64,000 nt of DNA. Origin: Candidatus Poribacteria bacterium. GTDB taxonomy: Bacteria; Poribacteria; WGA-4E; WGA-3G. Positions 9,557 through 16,817 of the stretch are shown here, piece after piece. Location: assembly GCA_022821965.1 (NCBI GenBank), contig JAJECN010000036.1:62001-126000 (forward strand), in the 5' to 3' direction. How positions within the stretch are numbered: position 1 is the first letter of the stretch; the number at the start of each line of letters is the position of its first letter. The notes under the pieces are model-generated. The model worked only from the letters and a program-made list of their open reading frames with translations, made no database searches and was not told where the DNA came from. The position numbers were made by a program, and so were the translations under genes.

Positions 9557-9661
9557 ATGACTGCAGTAATTATTACCATAGGTTCAATCCTTGCTATAGC
9601 AGGCGTTGGTGTGTCCATTTGGTCCATCATAGACACCAGGAAACGCCGTGCAAAAGATTAA
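9557..9661 (+). CDS. Small single-pass membrane protein (34 residues)
   Basis: ATG at 9557 and TAA at 9659. The product has a hydrophobic stretch of about 22 residues (VIITIGSILAIAGVGVSIWS) followed by a basic tail DTRKRRAKD, the charge pattern of a one-helix inner-membrane protein with a cytoplasmic C-terminus. A weak GAGG lies about 10 bases upstream. It ends 34 bases before the M24 peptidase gene on the same strand and may share its transcript. It could be a chance frame, but composition and placement favour a real small protein. Confidence 0.45.
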   Translation: MTAVIITIGSILAIAGVGVSIWSIIDTRKRRAKD

Positions 9662-9695
9662 AAATTTTTAGCGAAAAAGGAAAACCCCAACCCAG

Positions 9696-10877
9696 ATGAA
9701 AATAACAGAGATTCAACGTGAATTAGCAGCCTTAGAGTTAGATGCGTGGCTCTTATACGATTTTCGTGGGATAAATCCGATCGCACAGAATGTCGCAGGC
9801 TTGGCAGGTGCCCACATCACTCGTCGATGGTTCTGCCTCGTTCCTGCACACGGTGAACCGCGATGGCTCGTCCATCGGATTGAAACATCAAACTTTGTCA
9901 ACGTACAAGGACAAGTCGCACTTTACGCTGGCTGGGAAGAACTGGACGGCGCAATACAAACCCTGCTCGCCGATGTCAAAACAGTTGCGATGGAATATTC
10001 ACCAAACGCCGAAATTCCCTATATTTCGCGGGTGGATGCTGGCACCTTGGAGTGGATCCGTTCATTCGGGATTGAAGTGCAGACATCTGCGGAACTGGCG
10101 CAGCGCATGGAAGCACGTCTAAGCGAGGCACAAGCAACAGGGCATCAAGCCTCTGCGCACTTGGTATTGCAGGCGAAAGATTACGCCTTCTCATGGATCG
10201 GTTCGCAGCTGCGTGAGGGAAAAACGATCACGGAATACAACGTTCAACAGGAGATTCTCGGGCAATTTGATGCGATGGACCTCGTCACAGACCACCCACC
10301 TATCGTTGCTGTGAATGCCAAAAGTAGCGATCCGCATTACGCACCCTCCGAAACCGATACCCAAGAAATTAAAGCGGGCGACTTCATCTTAATCGATTTG
10401 TGGGCAAAGCAGAAAGAACCGGATGCGGTTTTTGCGGATACAACATGGGTAGCGTATGCTGGCAAAACGGTTCCGGCGCGGTATGTTGAGATTTTCGATA
10501 TTGTCAAGGAAGCGAGGGATAGAGGTGTCCGATTCATTCGTGAGAAATGGGCTGTTGAGAAACCGATTTACGGTTATGAAGTAGACGACTGTGTTCGGGG
10601 ATATATCACTGAAAAAGGGTATGGAGAATACTTTATCCATCGCACTGGACACAACATCGGCACTGTTATCCATGGCAACGGTGTCAATTTAGACAACTTG
10701 GAGACTCGTGATGCCCGTGCGCTGATTCCTGGTGTCTGTTTCTCGATTGAACCGGGTATTTATCTTAGCGATTTCGGCGTGCGGACAGAGATTGACGTTT
10801 TCTTAGCCGGTCCAGGGAGAGACGGCGTAAAAGTGACAACCGCTCCCGTTCAAAATCAGATATTACCGTTGCTGTGA
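9696..10877 (+). CDS. M24-family metallopeptidase (Xaa-Pro aminopeptidase/creatinase type)
   Basis: A 393-residue cytosolic protein with the pita-bread fold. The metal ligands are visible in order: Asp in FILIDLWAK, Asp in VFADTTW, His in GHNIGTVIHGNG, Glu in FSIEPGIY and Glu in VRTEIDVF. The N-terminal third is the creatinase/prolidase-type domain that shapes substrate choice. Members remove N-terminal residues next to proline or hydrolyse related C-N bonds; the exact substrate cannot be read here. The start has an AAAAGGAAAA ribosome binding site. The last 113 bases overlap, tail to tail, the coding sequence of the minus-strand gene ending at 10765. Confidence 0.88.
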   Translation: MKITEIQRELAALELDAWLLYDFRGINPIAQNVAGLAGAHITRRWFCLVPAHGEPRWLVHRIETSNFVNVQGQVALYAGWEELDGAIQTLLADVKTVAMEYSPNAEIPYISRVDAGTLEWIRSFGIEVQTSAELAQRMEARLSEAQATGHQASAHLVLQAKDYAFSWIGSQLREGKTITEYNVQQEILGQFDAMDLVTDHPPIVAVNAKSSDPHYAPSETDTQEIKAGDFILIDLWAKQKEPDAVFADTTWVAYAGKTVPARYVEIFDIVKEARDRGVRFIREKWAVEKPIYGYEVDDCVRGYITEKGYGEYFIHRTGHNIGTVIHGNGVNLDNLETRDARALIPGVCFSIEPGIYLSDFGVRTEIDVFLAGPGRDGVKVTTAPVQNQILPLL

Positions 10878-11616
10878 TCTGATAATTCCGTTTTCTCAGG
10901 TCTGTGAGGATATGCGCGAGGTAGATCCGAGCGTTGAGAATCCACTGTTCCGCATACGCAGCGGCGAGTAAGGGGAGTGCCATTGTTAAACGCGGCGAGT
11001 CGAGGAGCCACTGTTCGGCGTACTCCGCATAATCTGTGTCAACAAGTCCAGTGCTGCCGAGTGAATAGACCACATAGCGTTTATCGTCTCGTACTTCCAA
11101 TCTTGGGGCGAGCGGCGTGTTGAGGTTGAGACGTTTTGTCCCATCAATCTCAAGAACCCAAAAGAAATAATCTTCATTGTATCCGAGATAACCAATCTCT
11201 ACATCAAGCCGATGCCTTGCTTCCGTCAAAATTGGGATGACCTCCATGTCGCGTTTAATTAAGACCGGATAAATTGCCGCGAAAAAGATTTGTTCGTACC
11301 CCAGCGGTTGTTGGGCATGTTTAAGAATGTCCAAAAGGACCTGTGCCTCCTCGATGCGTTTCAGCTCTAAACAACTTTTTAAAAAGACTTCATCACGCAA
11401 TGCTCGCATTTCAGGGGCGGCGTTTGGATCAAGCGGTTGGAGTTCATGGATGAGTTTGAGAATGCGTCGGCGTTTCGGAACAACTCGCCAAAGTGCCCAA
11501 TGCCATAAGGTCTGCCACGTCTCCTTTTTCCACGATTGGCTAAGAAATGCCTGAACACTTAGAAGAAAGCGTTGAAATATATTTTCAGATACGGGGTTTT
11601 GTTGTTGATTTGCCAT
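10765..11616 (-). CDS. Hypothetical protein, convergent overlap with the M24 gene
   Basis: A 283-residue, mostly helical protein starting at 11616. Leu-, Arg- and Glu-rich segments resemble helical repeats, and a hydrophobic patch lies near residue 200. It has no signal peptide and I recognise no family. The C-terminus is strongly basic and Leu/Arg-rich (about the last 38 residues). That segment is encoded by the 113 bases that are antisense to the M24 gene, so it may be a read-through extension after loss of an original stop. It has no neighbour in the same direction that would hint at a function. Confidence 0.55.
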   Translation of the reverse strand: MANQQQNPVSENIFQRFLLSVQAFLSQSWKKETWQTLWHWALWRVVPKRRRILKLIHELQPLDPNAAPEMRALRDEVFLKSCLELKRIEEAQVLLDILKHAQQPLGYEQIFFAAIYPVLIKRDMEVIPILTEARHRLDVEIGYLGYNEDYFFWVLEIDGTKRLNLNTPLAPRLEVRDDKRYVVYSLGSTGLVDTDYAEYAEQWLLDSPRLTMALPLLAAAYAEQWILNARIYLAHILTDLRKRNYQITATVISDFERERLSLLRRLSLDRLRKRQSLSARRNR

Positions 11617-11640
11617 GGTTTTTAGTGGTTTGGCGCAAAT

Positions 11641-11669
11641 TTGACTTTTCGCCGGGAATATAGTATAAT
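11641..11669 (+). promoter_or_regulatory. Consensus promoter of tRNA-Leu
   Basis: TTGACT (11641-11646), a 17-base spacer and TATAAT (11664-11669). It lies 22 bases upstream of the tRNA, and no gene separates them. Confidence 0.8.
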
Positions 11670-11691
11670 ATATGTTGCCAATGATAGAGTC

Positions 11692-11776
11692 GCCGGAGTG
11701 GTGAAATTGGTAGACGCACGGGACTCAAAATCCCGCGGGCCCTAGGTCCATGTCGGTTCGAGTCCGACCTCCGGCA
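11692..11776 (+). tRNA. tRNA-Leu (anticodon CAA)
   Basis: An 85-base class II tRNA. The acceptor arms GCCGGAG and CTCCGGC pair fully. The D-arm contains AATTGGTAGACGC. The anticodon loop CTCAAAA gives anticodon CAA, reading UUG. A variable arm precedes the T-arm GTCGGTTCGAGTCCGAC. The CCA end is not encoded. Confidence 0.95.
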
Positions 11777-11779
11777 TGC

Positions 11780-11813
11780 GGCGATGGTTTCTGATAGAAC
11801 CATCGCCCTTTCT
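11780..11813. terminator. Rho-independent terminator between convergent genes
   Basis: GGCGATGGTT (11780-11789) pairs with AACCATCGCC (11798-11807) around an 8-base loop, followed by TTTCT. It lies between the tRNA and the end of the minus-strand operon at 11821 and may serve both. Confidence 0.7.
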
Positions 11814-11820
11814 ATTTCCG

Positions 11821-12612
11821 CTACATCGCAACGATTTTACGCATGCGTTTCGCGAGATCAATTTGTGCTTCCCTGTCACCACCGACCTCGTGGATGACAT
11901 AGCCATCGTAGCCGATGCTACGGAACGCCTCCATGACTGCTTGCCAATCTGTATCGCCATCTAAGAGGTTAACGAACTGATGCGCGCCGCGGGAGAAGTC
12001 TTTGAAATGCACTCGCTTGATGCGGTGTCCTAATTCTCGGATCCAATGTTCTGGATAGCCATAAGCCATCATATTTGCGGTGTCAAGATAGGTGCCTACC
12101 CAGTCGCTATTCACTTCATCTACAATATCGCGCATCTCTTTTGGACTCAGCAGAAATTTGTTCCAGACATTTTCCAGTCCAATTGCGACTTGGTGTGTTT
12201 CTGCGGAAGGCGCGAGGTCCTTCAGCACACCCACAAGGTTATCCCAGACCTGTTGATAAGTTCCTTCGACGGTGAGTTGTCCGGGATGTAGTAGAATCCC
12301 GCCGACACCGAGTGCCCCCGCGACTTCCAAACCGCGAGCAAGCGAGACTGCGCCTTTTTCGCGCTGTGTTGCATCGAGGCTGAGTAGGTTGCCACGGTCG
12401 GCATAGCCCGCCGTAATACTACTGATTTCGATACCTGCGTCCGCACACTTAGTAGCAATGCCGCGGAGTTCTGTATCGCTCATATTAATGTCGGTGTCTT
12501 GTCCCTCACCGAAAGTCAGTTCAACGGCATCATAACCGGCATCCTGACAGAGCGAAAGCGTGTCGTCTAACGACATACCGCCAAGAATAATTTGGGTAAC
12601 ACCTATCTTCAT
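11821..12612 (-). CDS. Sugar phosphate isomerase/epimerase (xylose-isomerase-like TIM barrel)
   Basis: A 263-residue AP-endonuclease-2-type TIM barrel. Typical features are the N-terminal MKIGVTQIILGGMSLDD, metal-binding residues in VELTFGEG, LLHPGQL, IGLENVWN and YLDTANM, and the C-terminal HEVGGDREAQ. The family carries out isomerisation or epimerisation of sugars and polyols with a divalent metal; the substrate is not predictable. The start codon overlaps the stop of the upstream zinc-ribbon gene by 4 bases (ATGA), so translation is coupled. It is the last gene of an hflX operon, ending at the terminator at 11780-11813. A second TIM barrel of this superfamily is at 40462-41376. Confidence 0.85.
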   Translation of the reverse strand: MKIGVTQIILGGMSLDDTLSLCQDAGYDAVELTFGEGQDTDINMSDTELRGIATKCADAGIEISSITAGYADRGNLLSLDATQREKGAVSLARGLEVAGALGVGGILLHPGQLTVEGTYQQVWDNLVGVLKDLAPSAETHQVAIGLENVWNKFLLSPKEMRDIVDEVNSDWVGTYLDTANMMAYGYPEHWIRELGHRIKRVHFKDFSRGAHQFVNLLDGDTDWQAVMEAFRSIGYDGYVIHEVGGDREAQIDLAKRMRKIVAM

Positions 12613-12860
12613 TGCTTCTCCTTTTCGATGTGAAACTGTGTGGCTGTTAGAGATTGTATACAGAGGTGACGGGTCTCAAGGCATTGTGGACACCGAATAG
12701 CGACATAGTAAGCGTCGTTGAATACGGCATCAATCAAGTTGTCGTGAAAACGATCTGTCGATGGCTGCCCCAAGAATTGGTCAAGCACTTCGTATTCCCT
12801 ATCACAATCTGGACAGATTTGCAAGTCGTGTCCGATGTCAGTCTGGTCCAGCCATCGCAT
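12609..12860 (-). CDS. Small zinc-ribbon-like protein
   Basis: An 83-residue protein with two knuckles, CPDCDREY near residue 16 and CPQCLETRHLC near residue 58. The four or more cysteines could bind one zinc ion. It has no signal peptide. It sits between hflX (14-base gap) and the TIM-barrel gene (4-base overlap), in a three-gene minus-strand operon. Function unknown; a role as a small regulator or metal site is possible but not shown. Confidence 0.65.
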   Translation of the reverse strand: MRWLDQTDIGHDLQICPDCDREYEVLDQFLGQPSTDRFHDNLIDAVFNDAYYVAIRCPQCLETRHLCIQSLTATQFHIEKEKQ

Positions 12861-12874
12861 TGTTATTACCTTTC

Positions 12875-14164
12875 TTAGGAAGAAACCAAAAATCGCTCAA
12901 CCGCTTTGAGATAGCGGTTCGGCAAGCGTGCCTTAACGTGAACGGCTTCATCTGTATATTCAGTGTCAAGCACGGTTCCATGCTTATGCAGCAAATCAAG
13001 TGCTTTCCCTTCTGTATACGGAATCCTGAGAGAAAGGTTCATGCCGCGTTCAACGAAACGATGGGTCAGCGCATCTATTAAAGCCGGAATACCGTCGCCG
13101 CGTTGTGCTGAAATAGACAACGCCTCCGGATATTGGCACTGTAGAATTTGTAGTTCGTCTTCGCTTGTGAGTCTATCAATTTTATTGAAAACCATGAGCA
13201 TCGGAATGTCGGTCGCATCTAATTCTTTAAGAACGACATTCACAGCCGCGATCTGCGCTTCTGCCTCTGCGTGGCTTACATCAACGACATGCAATAAAAG
13301 ATCCGCTTCCGAGACCTCTTCGAGTGTTGCTTTGAATGCAGCAACTAATTGGTGTGGTAACTTCTTGATGAATCCAACCGTATCGCTTAGCAGAATTTGC
13401 TGTTTTTGTGGCAAATCCACCCTTCGTGTGGTAGAATCTAAGGTTGCGAACAATTTATCTTCAGCCAAAACGCTTTCACCGGTTAATACGTTGAAAAGCG
13501 TTGATTTTCCAGCATTAGTGTATCCAACGAAAGACACTTTGACCTTTTCAGATCGTCTTTTCCGTTGAACATGGCGTTGTTTTTCAACGGCATCAAGTTC
13601 TTTTCTGACCTGTGCGATGTTCCTACGGACCCAGCGTCTGTCCATTTCAAGTTGTGTTTCACCGGGACCCCTGAGGTGTCTACCACCGCCGCCACCCGTC
13701 GCGAGGCGTGAGAGGTGTGTCCACATCCGAGTGAGGCGTGGAAGCGCGTATTCGAGTTGTGCCAATGCTACCTGTAACCGTGCCTCCTTGGTGAGTGCTC
13801 GTTGTGCGAAGACTTGCAGTATAAGTCCCGTCCGATCAAGTGTGGCGACATCAAGCACCTTCTCAAGGTTCCGATTCTGTCCGGGTGACAGTTCTTCATC
13901 GAAAATAACCGCGTCCGCGTTGAGTTCTTCGACGAGTGGTTTGAGTTCTTCAACCTTTCCTTCACCAATAAAATATGTTGGGTTGGGCACATTGCGCGGT
14001 TGAATTGTCTTACAGACGACTTCGATGCCAGCGGTCTCTGCGAGTTGCTGGAGTTCTTGTAGCGATTCTTCAGTTTCGTCCATTGAACTGTCTCGGAGTT
14101 TTATGCCCACCAAAATTGCACGTGAAGGTGGATTCGGTGAGCGTGTGTCATAAAGCTGTTGCAT
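12875..14164 (-). CDS. hflX: Ribosome-associated GTPase HflX
   Basis: A 429-residue GTPase that binds the 50S subunit and splits or rescues stalled ribosomes in other bacteria. The N-terminal HflX domain includes YFIGEGKVEEL and the family signature around GGGGGRHLRGPGETQLEMDR. The G domain shows G1 GYTNAGKST, G3 DTVGF and G4 NKID. Length matches the family. The frame opens 12 codons earlier, but the ATG at 14164 is preceded by AAAAAAGGAG at 8 bases, so this start is chosen. First gene of the operon with the zinc-ribbon and TIM-barrel genes. Confidence 0.95.
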   Translation of the reverse strand: MQQLYDTRSPNPPSRAILVGIKLRDSSMDETEESLQELQQLAETAGIEVVCKTIQPRNVPNPTYFIGEGKVEELKPLVEELNADAVIFDEELSPGQNRNLEKVLDVATLDRTGLILQVFAQRALTKEARLQVALAQLEYALPRLTRMWTHLSRLATGGGGGRHLRGPGETQLEMDRRWVRRNIAQVRKELDAVEKQRHVQRKRRSEKVKVSFVGYTNAGKSTLFNVLTGESVLAEDKLFATLDSTTRRVDLPQKQQILLSDTVGFIKKLPHQLVAAFKATLEEVSEADLLLHVVDVSHAEAEAQIAAVNVVLKELDATDIPMLMVFNKIDRLTSEDELQILQCQYPEALSISAQRGDGIPALIDALTHRFVERGMNLSLRIPYTEGKALDLLHKHGTVLDTEYTDEAVHVKARLPNRYLKAVERFLVSS

Positions 14165-14575
14165 CAAGAAACTCCTTTTTTGTTTTGAAGGGATCCCCAA
14201 GCACGGTGACTTGGTTGTGCCAACACTGCGATATTTATACCATTTCTAAAGGTTTATATCACATTAACCTCACGTGAGTGCACAGACTAACAGTCTATGC
14301 TACAACGGAAACACAAACTAAAAGTTTATGCTACAATTTCAACCAGAAATGGTATTATAATATAGTTTATCAAATCTGCGTCCTGTTTTCCACTAAAATC
14401 CTGTTTTGGGAAAAAACTTCACATTTTCTGAACTTTTCTGACGAGTATATTTTTTCGTCAACCGAACAGAGTCGGCTTCCGTTTCCTGCTTACTACCTCT
14501 GAAACAGTTGCATTTTTTCAAAAGCGAATGCGAAACGTTGGCAGCTAAATAGTGCTATAATTTCTGAAGTTTTTC
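14165..14575. other. Gene-free stretch between divergent hflX and smpB
   Basis: About 410 bases without a supported gene. Two imperfect direct repeats, ACTAACAGTCTATGCTACAA near 14284 and ACTAAAAGTTTATGCTACAA near 14317, lie 30-odd bases apart. The open frame across 14278-14502 is AT-rich, lacks a ribosome binding site and reads through these repeats, so it is not called. Confidence 0.5.
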
Positions 14576-14604
14576 TTGCGTGCGGGTTAATTCTGTGCTA
14601 TACT
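14576..14604 (+). promoter_or_regulatory. Promoter of smpB
   Basis: TTGCGT (14576-14581), a 17-base spacer and TATACT (14599-14604), directly upstream of the smpB ATG at 14615. The leader would be very short. Confidence 0.5.
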
Positions 14605-14614
14605 TAACATCATC

Positions 14615-15073
14615 ATGAAAGGTGCTAAGAATTCTACAACTCCAGTGATTACCGTAAATCGGAAGGCGAGGTATGACTATCACCTACGCGATCGGTATGA
14701 AGCAGGTATCGTCTTGCAAGGTACTGAAGTGAAGTCAATTCGTGCGGGGCGGTTTAACCTGACAGATAGTTACGCACAGATCACAGATGGGGAAATCTTC
14801 CTCATTGATGCGCACATTGGGCCGTATGAACATGGAAATATCGCCAATCACGAGCCGAAACGGAAACGGAAACTCCTATTGCATCGACGGGAGATCATCA
14901 AACTTGAACGCTCAATCCGTTCAAAGGGGATGACTATTGTTCCGACGCGAGCATATTTTAGCAACGGGAAAGTGAAACTGGAGTTAGCTGTCGCAATGGG
15001 CAAGCAGGTTTACGATAAACGCGATAAAATTGAACGTGAAGCGACTGCAAATGAGATCCGAGCATACAATTAA
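14615..15073 (+). CDS. smpB: SsrA-binding protein SmpB
   Basis: A 152-residue RNA-binding protein that delivers tmRNA to stalled ribosomes. Family landmarks are visible: NRKARYDYHL, AGIVLQGTEVKSIR, the YEHGN segment, the basic stretch around EPKRKRKLLLHRREI and the C-terminal GKQVYDKRDKIEREA tail. Length is typical. It lies 160 bases upstream of its partner tmRNA on the same strand. Confidence 0.97.
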   Translation: MKGAKNSTTPVITVNRKARYDYHLRDRYEAGIVLQGTEVKSIRAGRFNLTDSYAQITDGEIFLIDAHIGPYEHGNIANHEPKRKRKLLLHRREIIKLERSIRSKGMTIVPTRAYFSNGKVKLELAVAMGKQVYDKRDKIEREATANEIRAYN

Positions 15074-15232
15074 CAACGTTTTGAAAAACCGCCAATCGCA
15101 GAACGGCTATTGACTTTCAGCATATTGGCTGTCGGCTGTCGGAAACCTCGAGGCACTATGGCTGTTGGGTATCCCTTCCCGCCACACGCGTCTCTGGCTG
15201 ACTGCTGACCACTGATTGCTGACGACTCTTCT

Positions 15233-15585
15233 GGGGGTGTAAAGGTTTCGACGAAGGTAAATGAAATATAGGTTGCATGTCGAGGTCTCCGCAGGCCTCG
15301 TTAAATAGGCGGAACACTTATAAATGCTGATGAAGAATTAGCATTAGCTGCTTAATACGCAGCTACGCTTTGCCGACCTGCTGCCCGTCAGGGAAGCAAA
15401 AGCGCCGCAATACGGGCTAGCCGCTCGCCCTTTCTCAAGGGGCGTGCCGCGAACCACCTTTTGAGATAGCCTGTTATGAATCCTGCACAGGGGAGTCTGA
15501 TAGGCGAATCTTAAAACCTGTGATAAGCATGTAGTAGCCTCTATTGAAATGCCTTCGGACGCGGGTTCGATTCCCGCCACCTCCA
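15233..15585 (+). ncRNA. ssrA: Transfer-messenger RNA (tmRNA)
   Basis: 353 bases. The 5' end GGGGGTGTAAAGGTTTCGAC is canonical. The 3' end GGGTTCGATTCCCGCC plus ACCTCCA forms the T-arm and acceptor, pairing with GGGGGTG with one G-U. The tag frame ends AAT-GCT-GAT-GAA-GAA-TTA-GCA-TTA-GCT-GCT-TAA (15323-15355), giving a proteolysis tag ending NADEELALAA. The exact resume codon, AAT or the preceding ATA, is uncertain. Pseudoknot-forming GC-rich blocks follow the tag. A run of five T directly after 15585 may help termination. Confidence 0.95.
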
Positions 15586-15639
15586 TTTTTACAGCGTCAT
15601 TCCGTGCGCTTACCAGCAATACATCGCTTGCAAAAGGAC

Positions 15640-16020
15640 ATGGCTGAATTTGCGAACATGCCACCTCGTATTCAAAAGATTGTGCAATCGCATCTATGTG
15701 AGGATGAACATATTTACTTGTGCGTCCTCGGTCGCTCCAATTTGCTACGTCCAGATTTCGTTTTTATCACGTCTCGTAGAGTACTCGTTTTGGATGAACG
15801 ATATATAGGAAGCCTTGCTGTTTCTTACGCGAATGTCCGGTGTAATCTATTATTCACGGAAATCCGCGGTGTTAAGTTAGTCCGACATCTCAAACATCGA
15901 CTTCTCCGTCAGGCAAGGCTTGAAATTAGCGTTGTACGTGCTGTTCATTGGATCGATAATATCAACTTCCGTTCAGCTCGCGCTGCCTATGTCTGCATCA
16001 CTGAACAGCTCACAAAGTAG
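15640..16020 (+). CDS. PH-domain-like protein (YokE-type)
   Basis: A 126-residue protein. The segment from about residue 20 (DEHIYLCVLGRSNLLRPDFV) through FITSRRVLVLDE has the alternating strands of bacterial PH-like domains of the YokE type. The ATG at 15640 is preceded by AAAAGGA and is chosen over an upstream start that would lie inside tmRNA. It ends 11 bases before the YqiJ-like membrane gene and probably belongs to the same operon as the flotillin. Function unknown. Confidence 0.65.
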   Translation: MAEFANMPPRIQKIVQSHLCEDEHIYLCVLGRSNLLRPDFVFITSRRVLVLDERYIGSLAVSYANVRCNLLFTEIRGVKLVRHLKHRLLRQARLEISVVRAVHWIDNINFRSARAAYVCITEQLTK

Positions 16021-16031
16021 AGAAGAACGCC

Positions 16032-16787
16032 ATGATAGAATTCCTGAATTATCTTATCGTCTCATACAACGCCTGGTTCACGGCACCCCTAACTATCGTC
16101 TTCCTACTCGCGATCTTTCGACTTGTGATGGGGGCAATCGACTTCGGTGACGCGGATGCAGACATGGATGTAGATGCTGATATGGATATAGATGCTGATA
16201 TAGATGTAGATGCTGATATAGATATAGACGCCGGCATTGATGCTGATATGGATATAGATGCCGACATCGATGCTGATATGGACGTAGATGCTGAAGTCGC
16301 CGGAGATACAAGCGGTCTGACTCCGTCTTTCGGCGACGTATTTGGATTTTTGAACGTTGGCAAGGTCCCTTTGATGGTTGTGCTGATGTCCCTATTTGCA
16401 ACATGGGGAATCACAGGGCTCATAGCGAACGCATTCCTTAATGTCGCCGAGAATCAGCAGTGGGTTTGGATATCGTGTCTTATCGCTCTGTTCTGTTGCG
16501 TATTAGGAACGCGTTACATCTCCATGGGACTCTCAAAACTATTTCCTGAAAGTGAAAAAGCGGTCAGTGATGTTCACCTGCTCGGTTTAAGTGGGCGGGT
16601 TATTAGTGGACAGATTACAACGACCTTTGGCACCGCTCGCGTACAAGTTCCCGATGGACCAGAATTGACCGTCAGCTGCCGTGTCAAATCCGATGAAGTC
16701 ACACCTGTCAAGGGAGATACTGTTGTGCTCATAAACTATGATCGCGCGAAACGCATCTTCGATGTAAGAAAAAGTGAAGTGGAGTAA
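16032..16787 (+). CDS. YqiJ/NfeD-like membrane protein with an alternating Asp repeat
   Basis: A 251-residue protein with one hydrophobic segment at 15-35 and more at about 110-165, followed by a C-terminal beta-rich OB-fold-like domain (GRVISGQITTTFGTARVQVP). This is the layout of NfeD/YqiJ proteins, which partner flotillins in membrane microdomains. Residues 38-88 are unusual: nearly every second residue is Asp, separated by Ala, Met, Val or Ile (DADADMDVDADMDIDADIDV). The stretch lies between the first and second membrane regions. The gene is 30 bases upstream of the flotillin, as in yqiJ-yqiK pairs. Confidence 0.75.
   Translation: MIEFLNYLIVSYNAWFTAPLTIVFLLAIFRLVMGAIDFGDADADMDVDADMDIDADIDVDADIDIDAGIDADMDIDADIDADMDVDAEVAGDTSGLTPSFGDVFGFLNVGKVPLMVVLMSLFATWGITGLIANAFLNVAENQQWVWISCLIALFCCVLGTRYISMGLSKLFPESEKAVSDVHLLGLSGRVISGQITTTFGTARVQVPDGPELTVSCRVKSDEVTPVKGDTVVLINYDRAKRIFDVRKSEVE
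16149..16298 (+). repeat. In-frame GAT/GAC-rich low-complexity repeat
   Basis: The DNA alternates GAT or GAC with GCT, ATA, ATG or GTA codons for about 150 bases, encoding the alternating Asp tract of the YqiJ-like protein. The 6-base period opens a false frame on the other strand. Confidence 0.8.
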
Positions 16788-16817
16788 CGTTTTTAACACA
16801 TAGAGGAGAATTCAGAC

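Noticed and set aside
14278-14502. Plus-strand frame of 74 residues
   Set aside because: AT-rich, reads through direct repeats, no ribosome binding site and no recognisable features.
15110-15138. Promoter for tmRNA from TTGACT at 15110
   Set aside because: No acceptable -10 hexamer lies at 16-18 bases; tmRNA may be transcribed from the smpB promoter or from a site I cannot identify.
15344-15664. Minus-strand frame of 106 residues
   Set aside because: It is antisense to tmRNA, whose structure and tag are clear.
16049-16423. Minus-strand frames rich in Ser-Ile-Ser-Ala or Tyr-Gln-His
   Set aside because: Shadows of the 6-base period encoding the alternating Asp tract.
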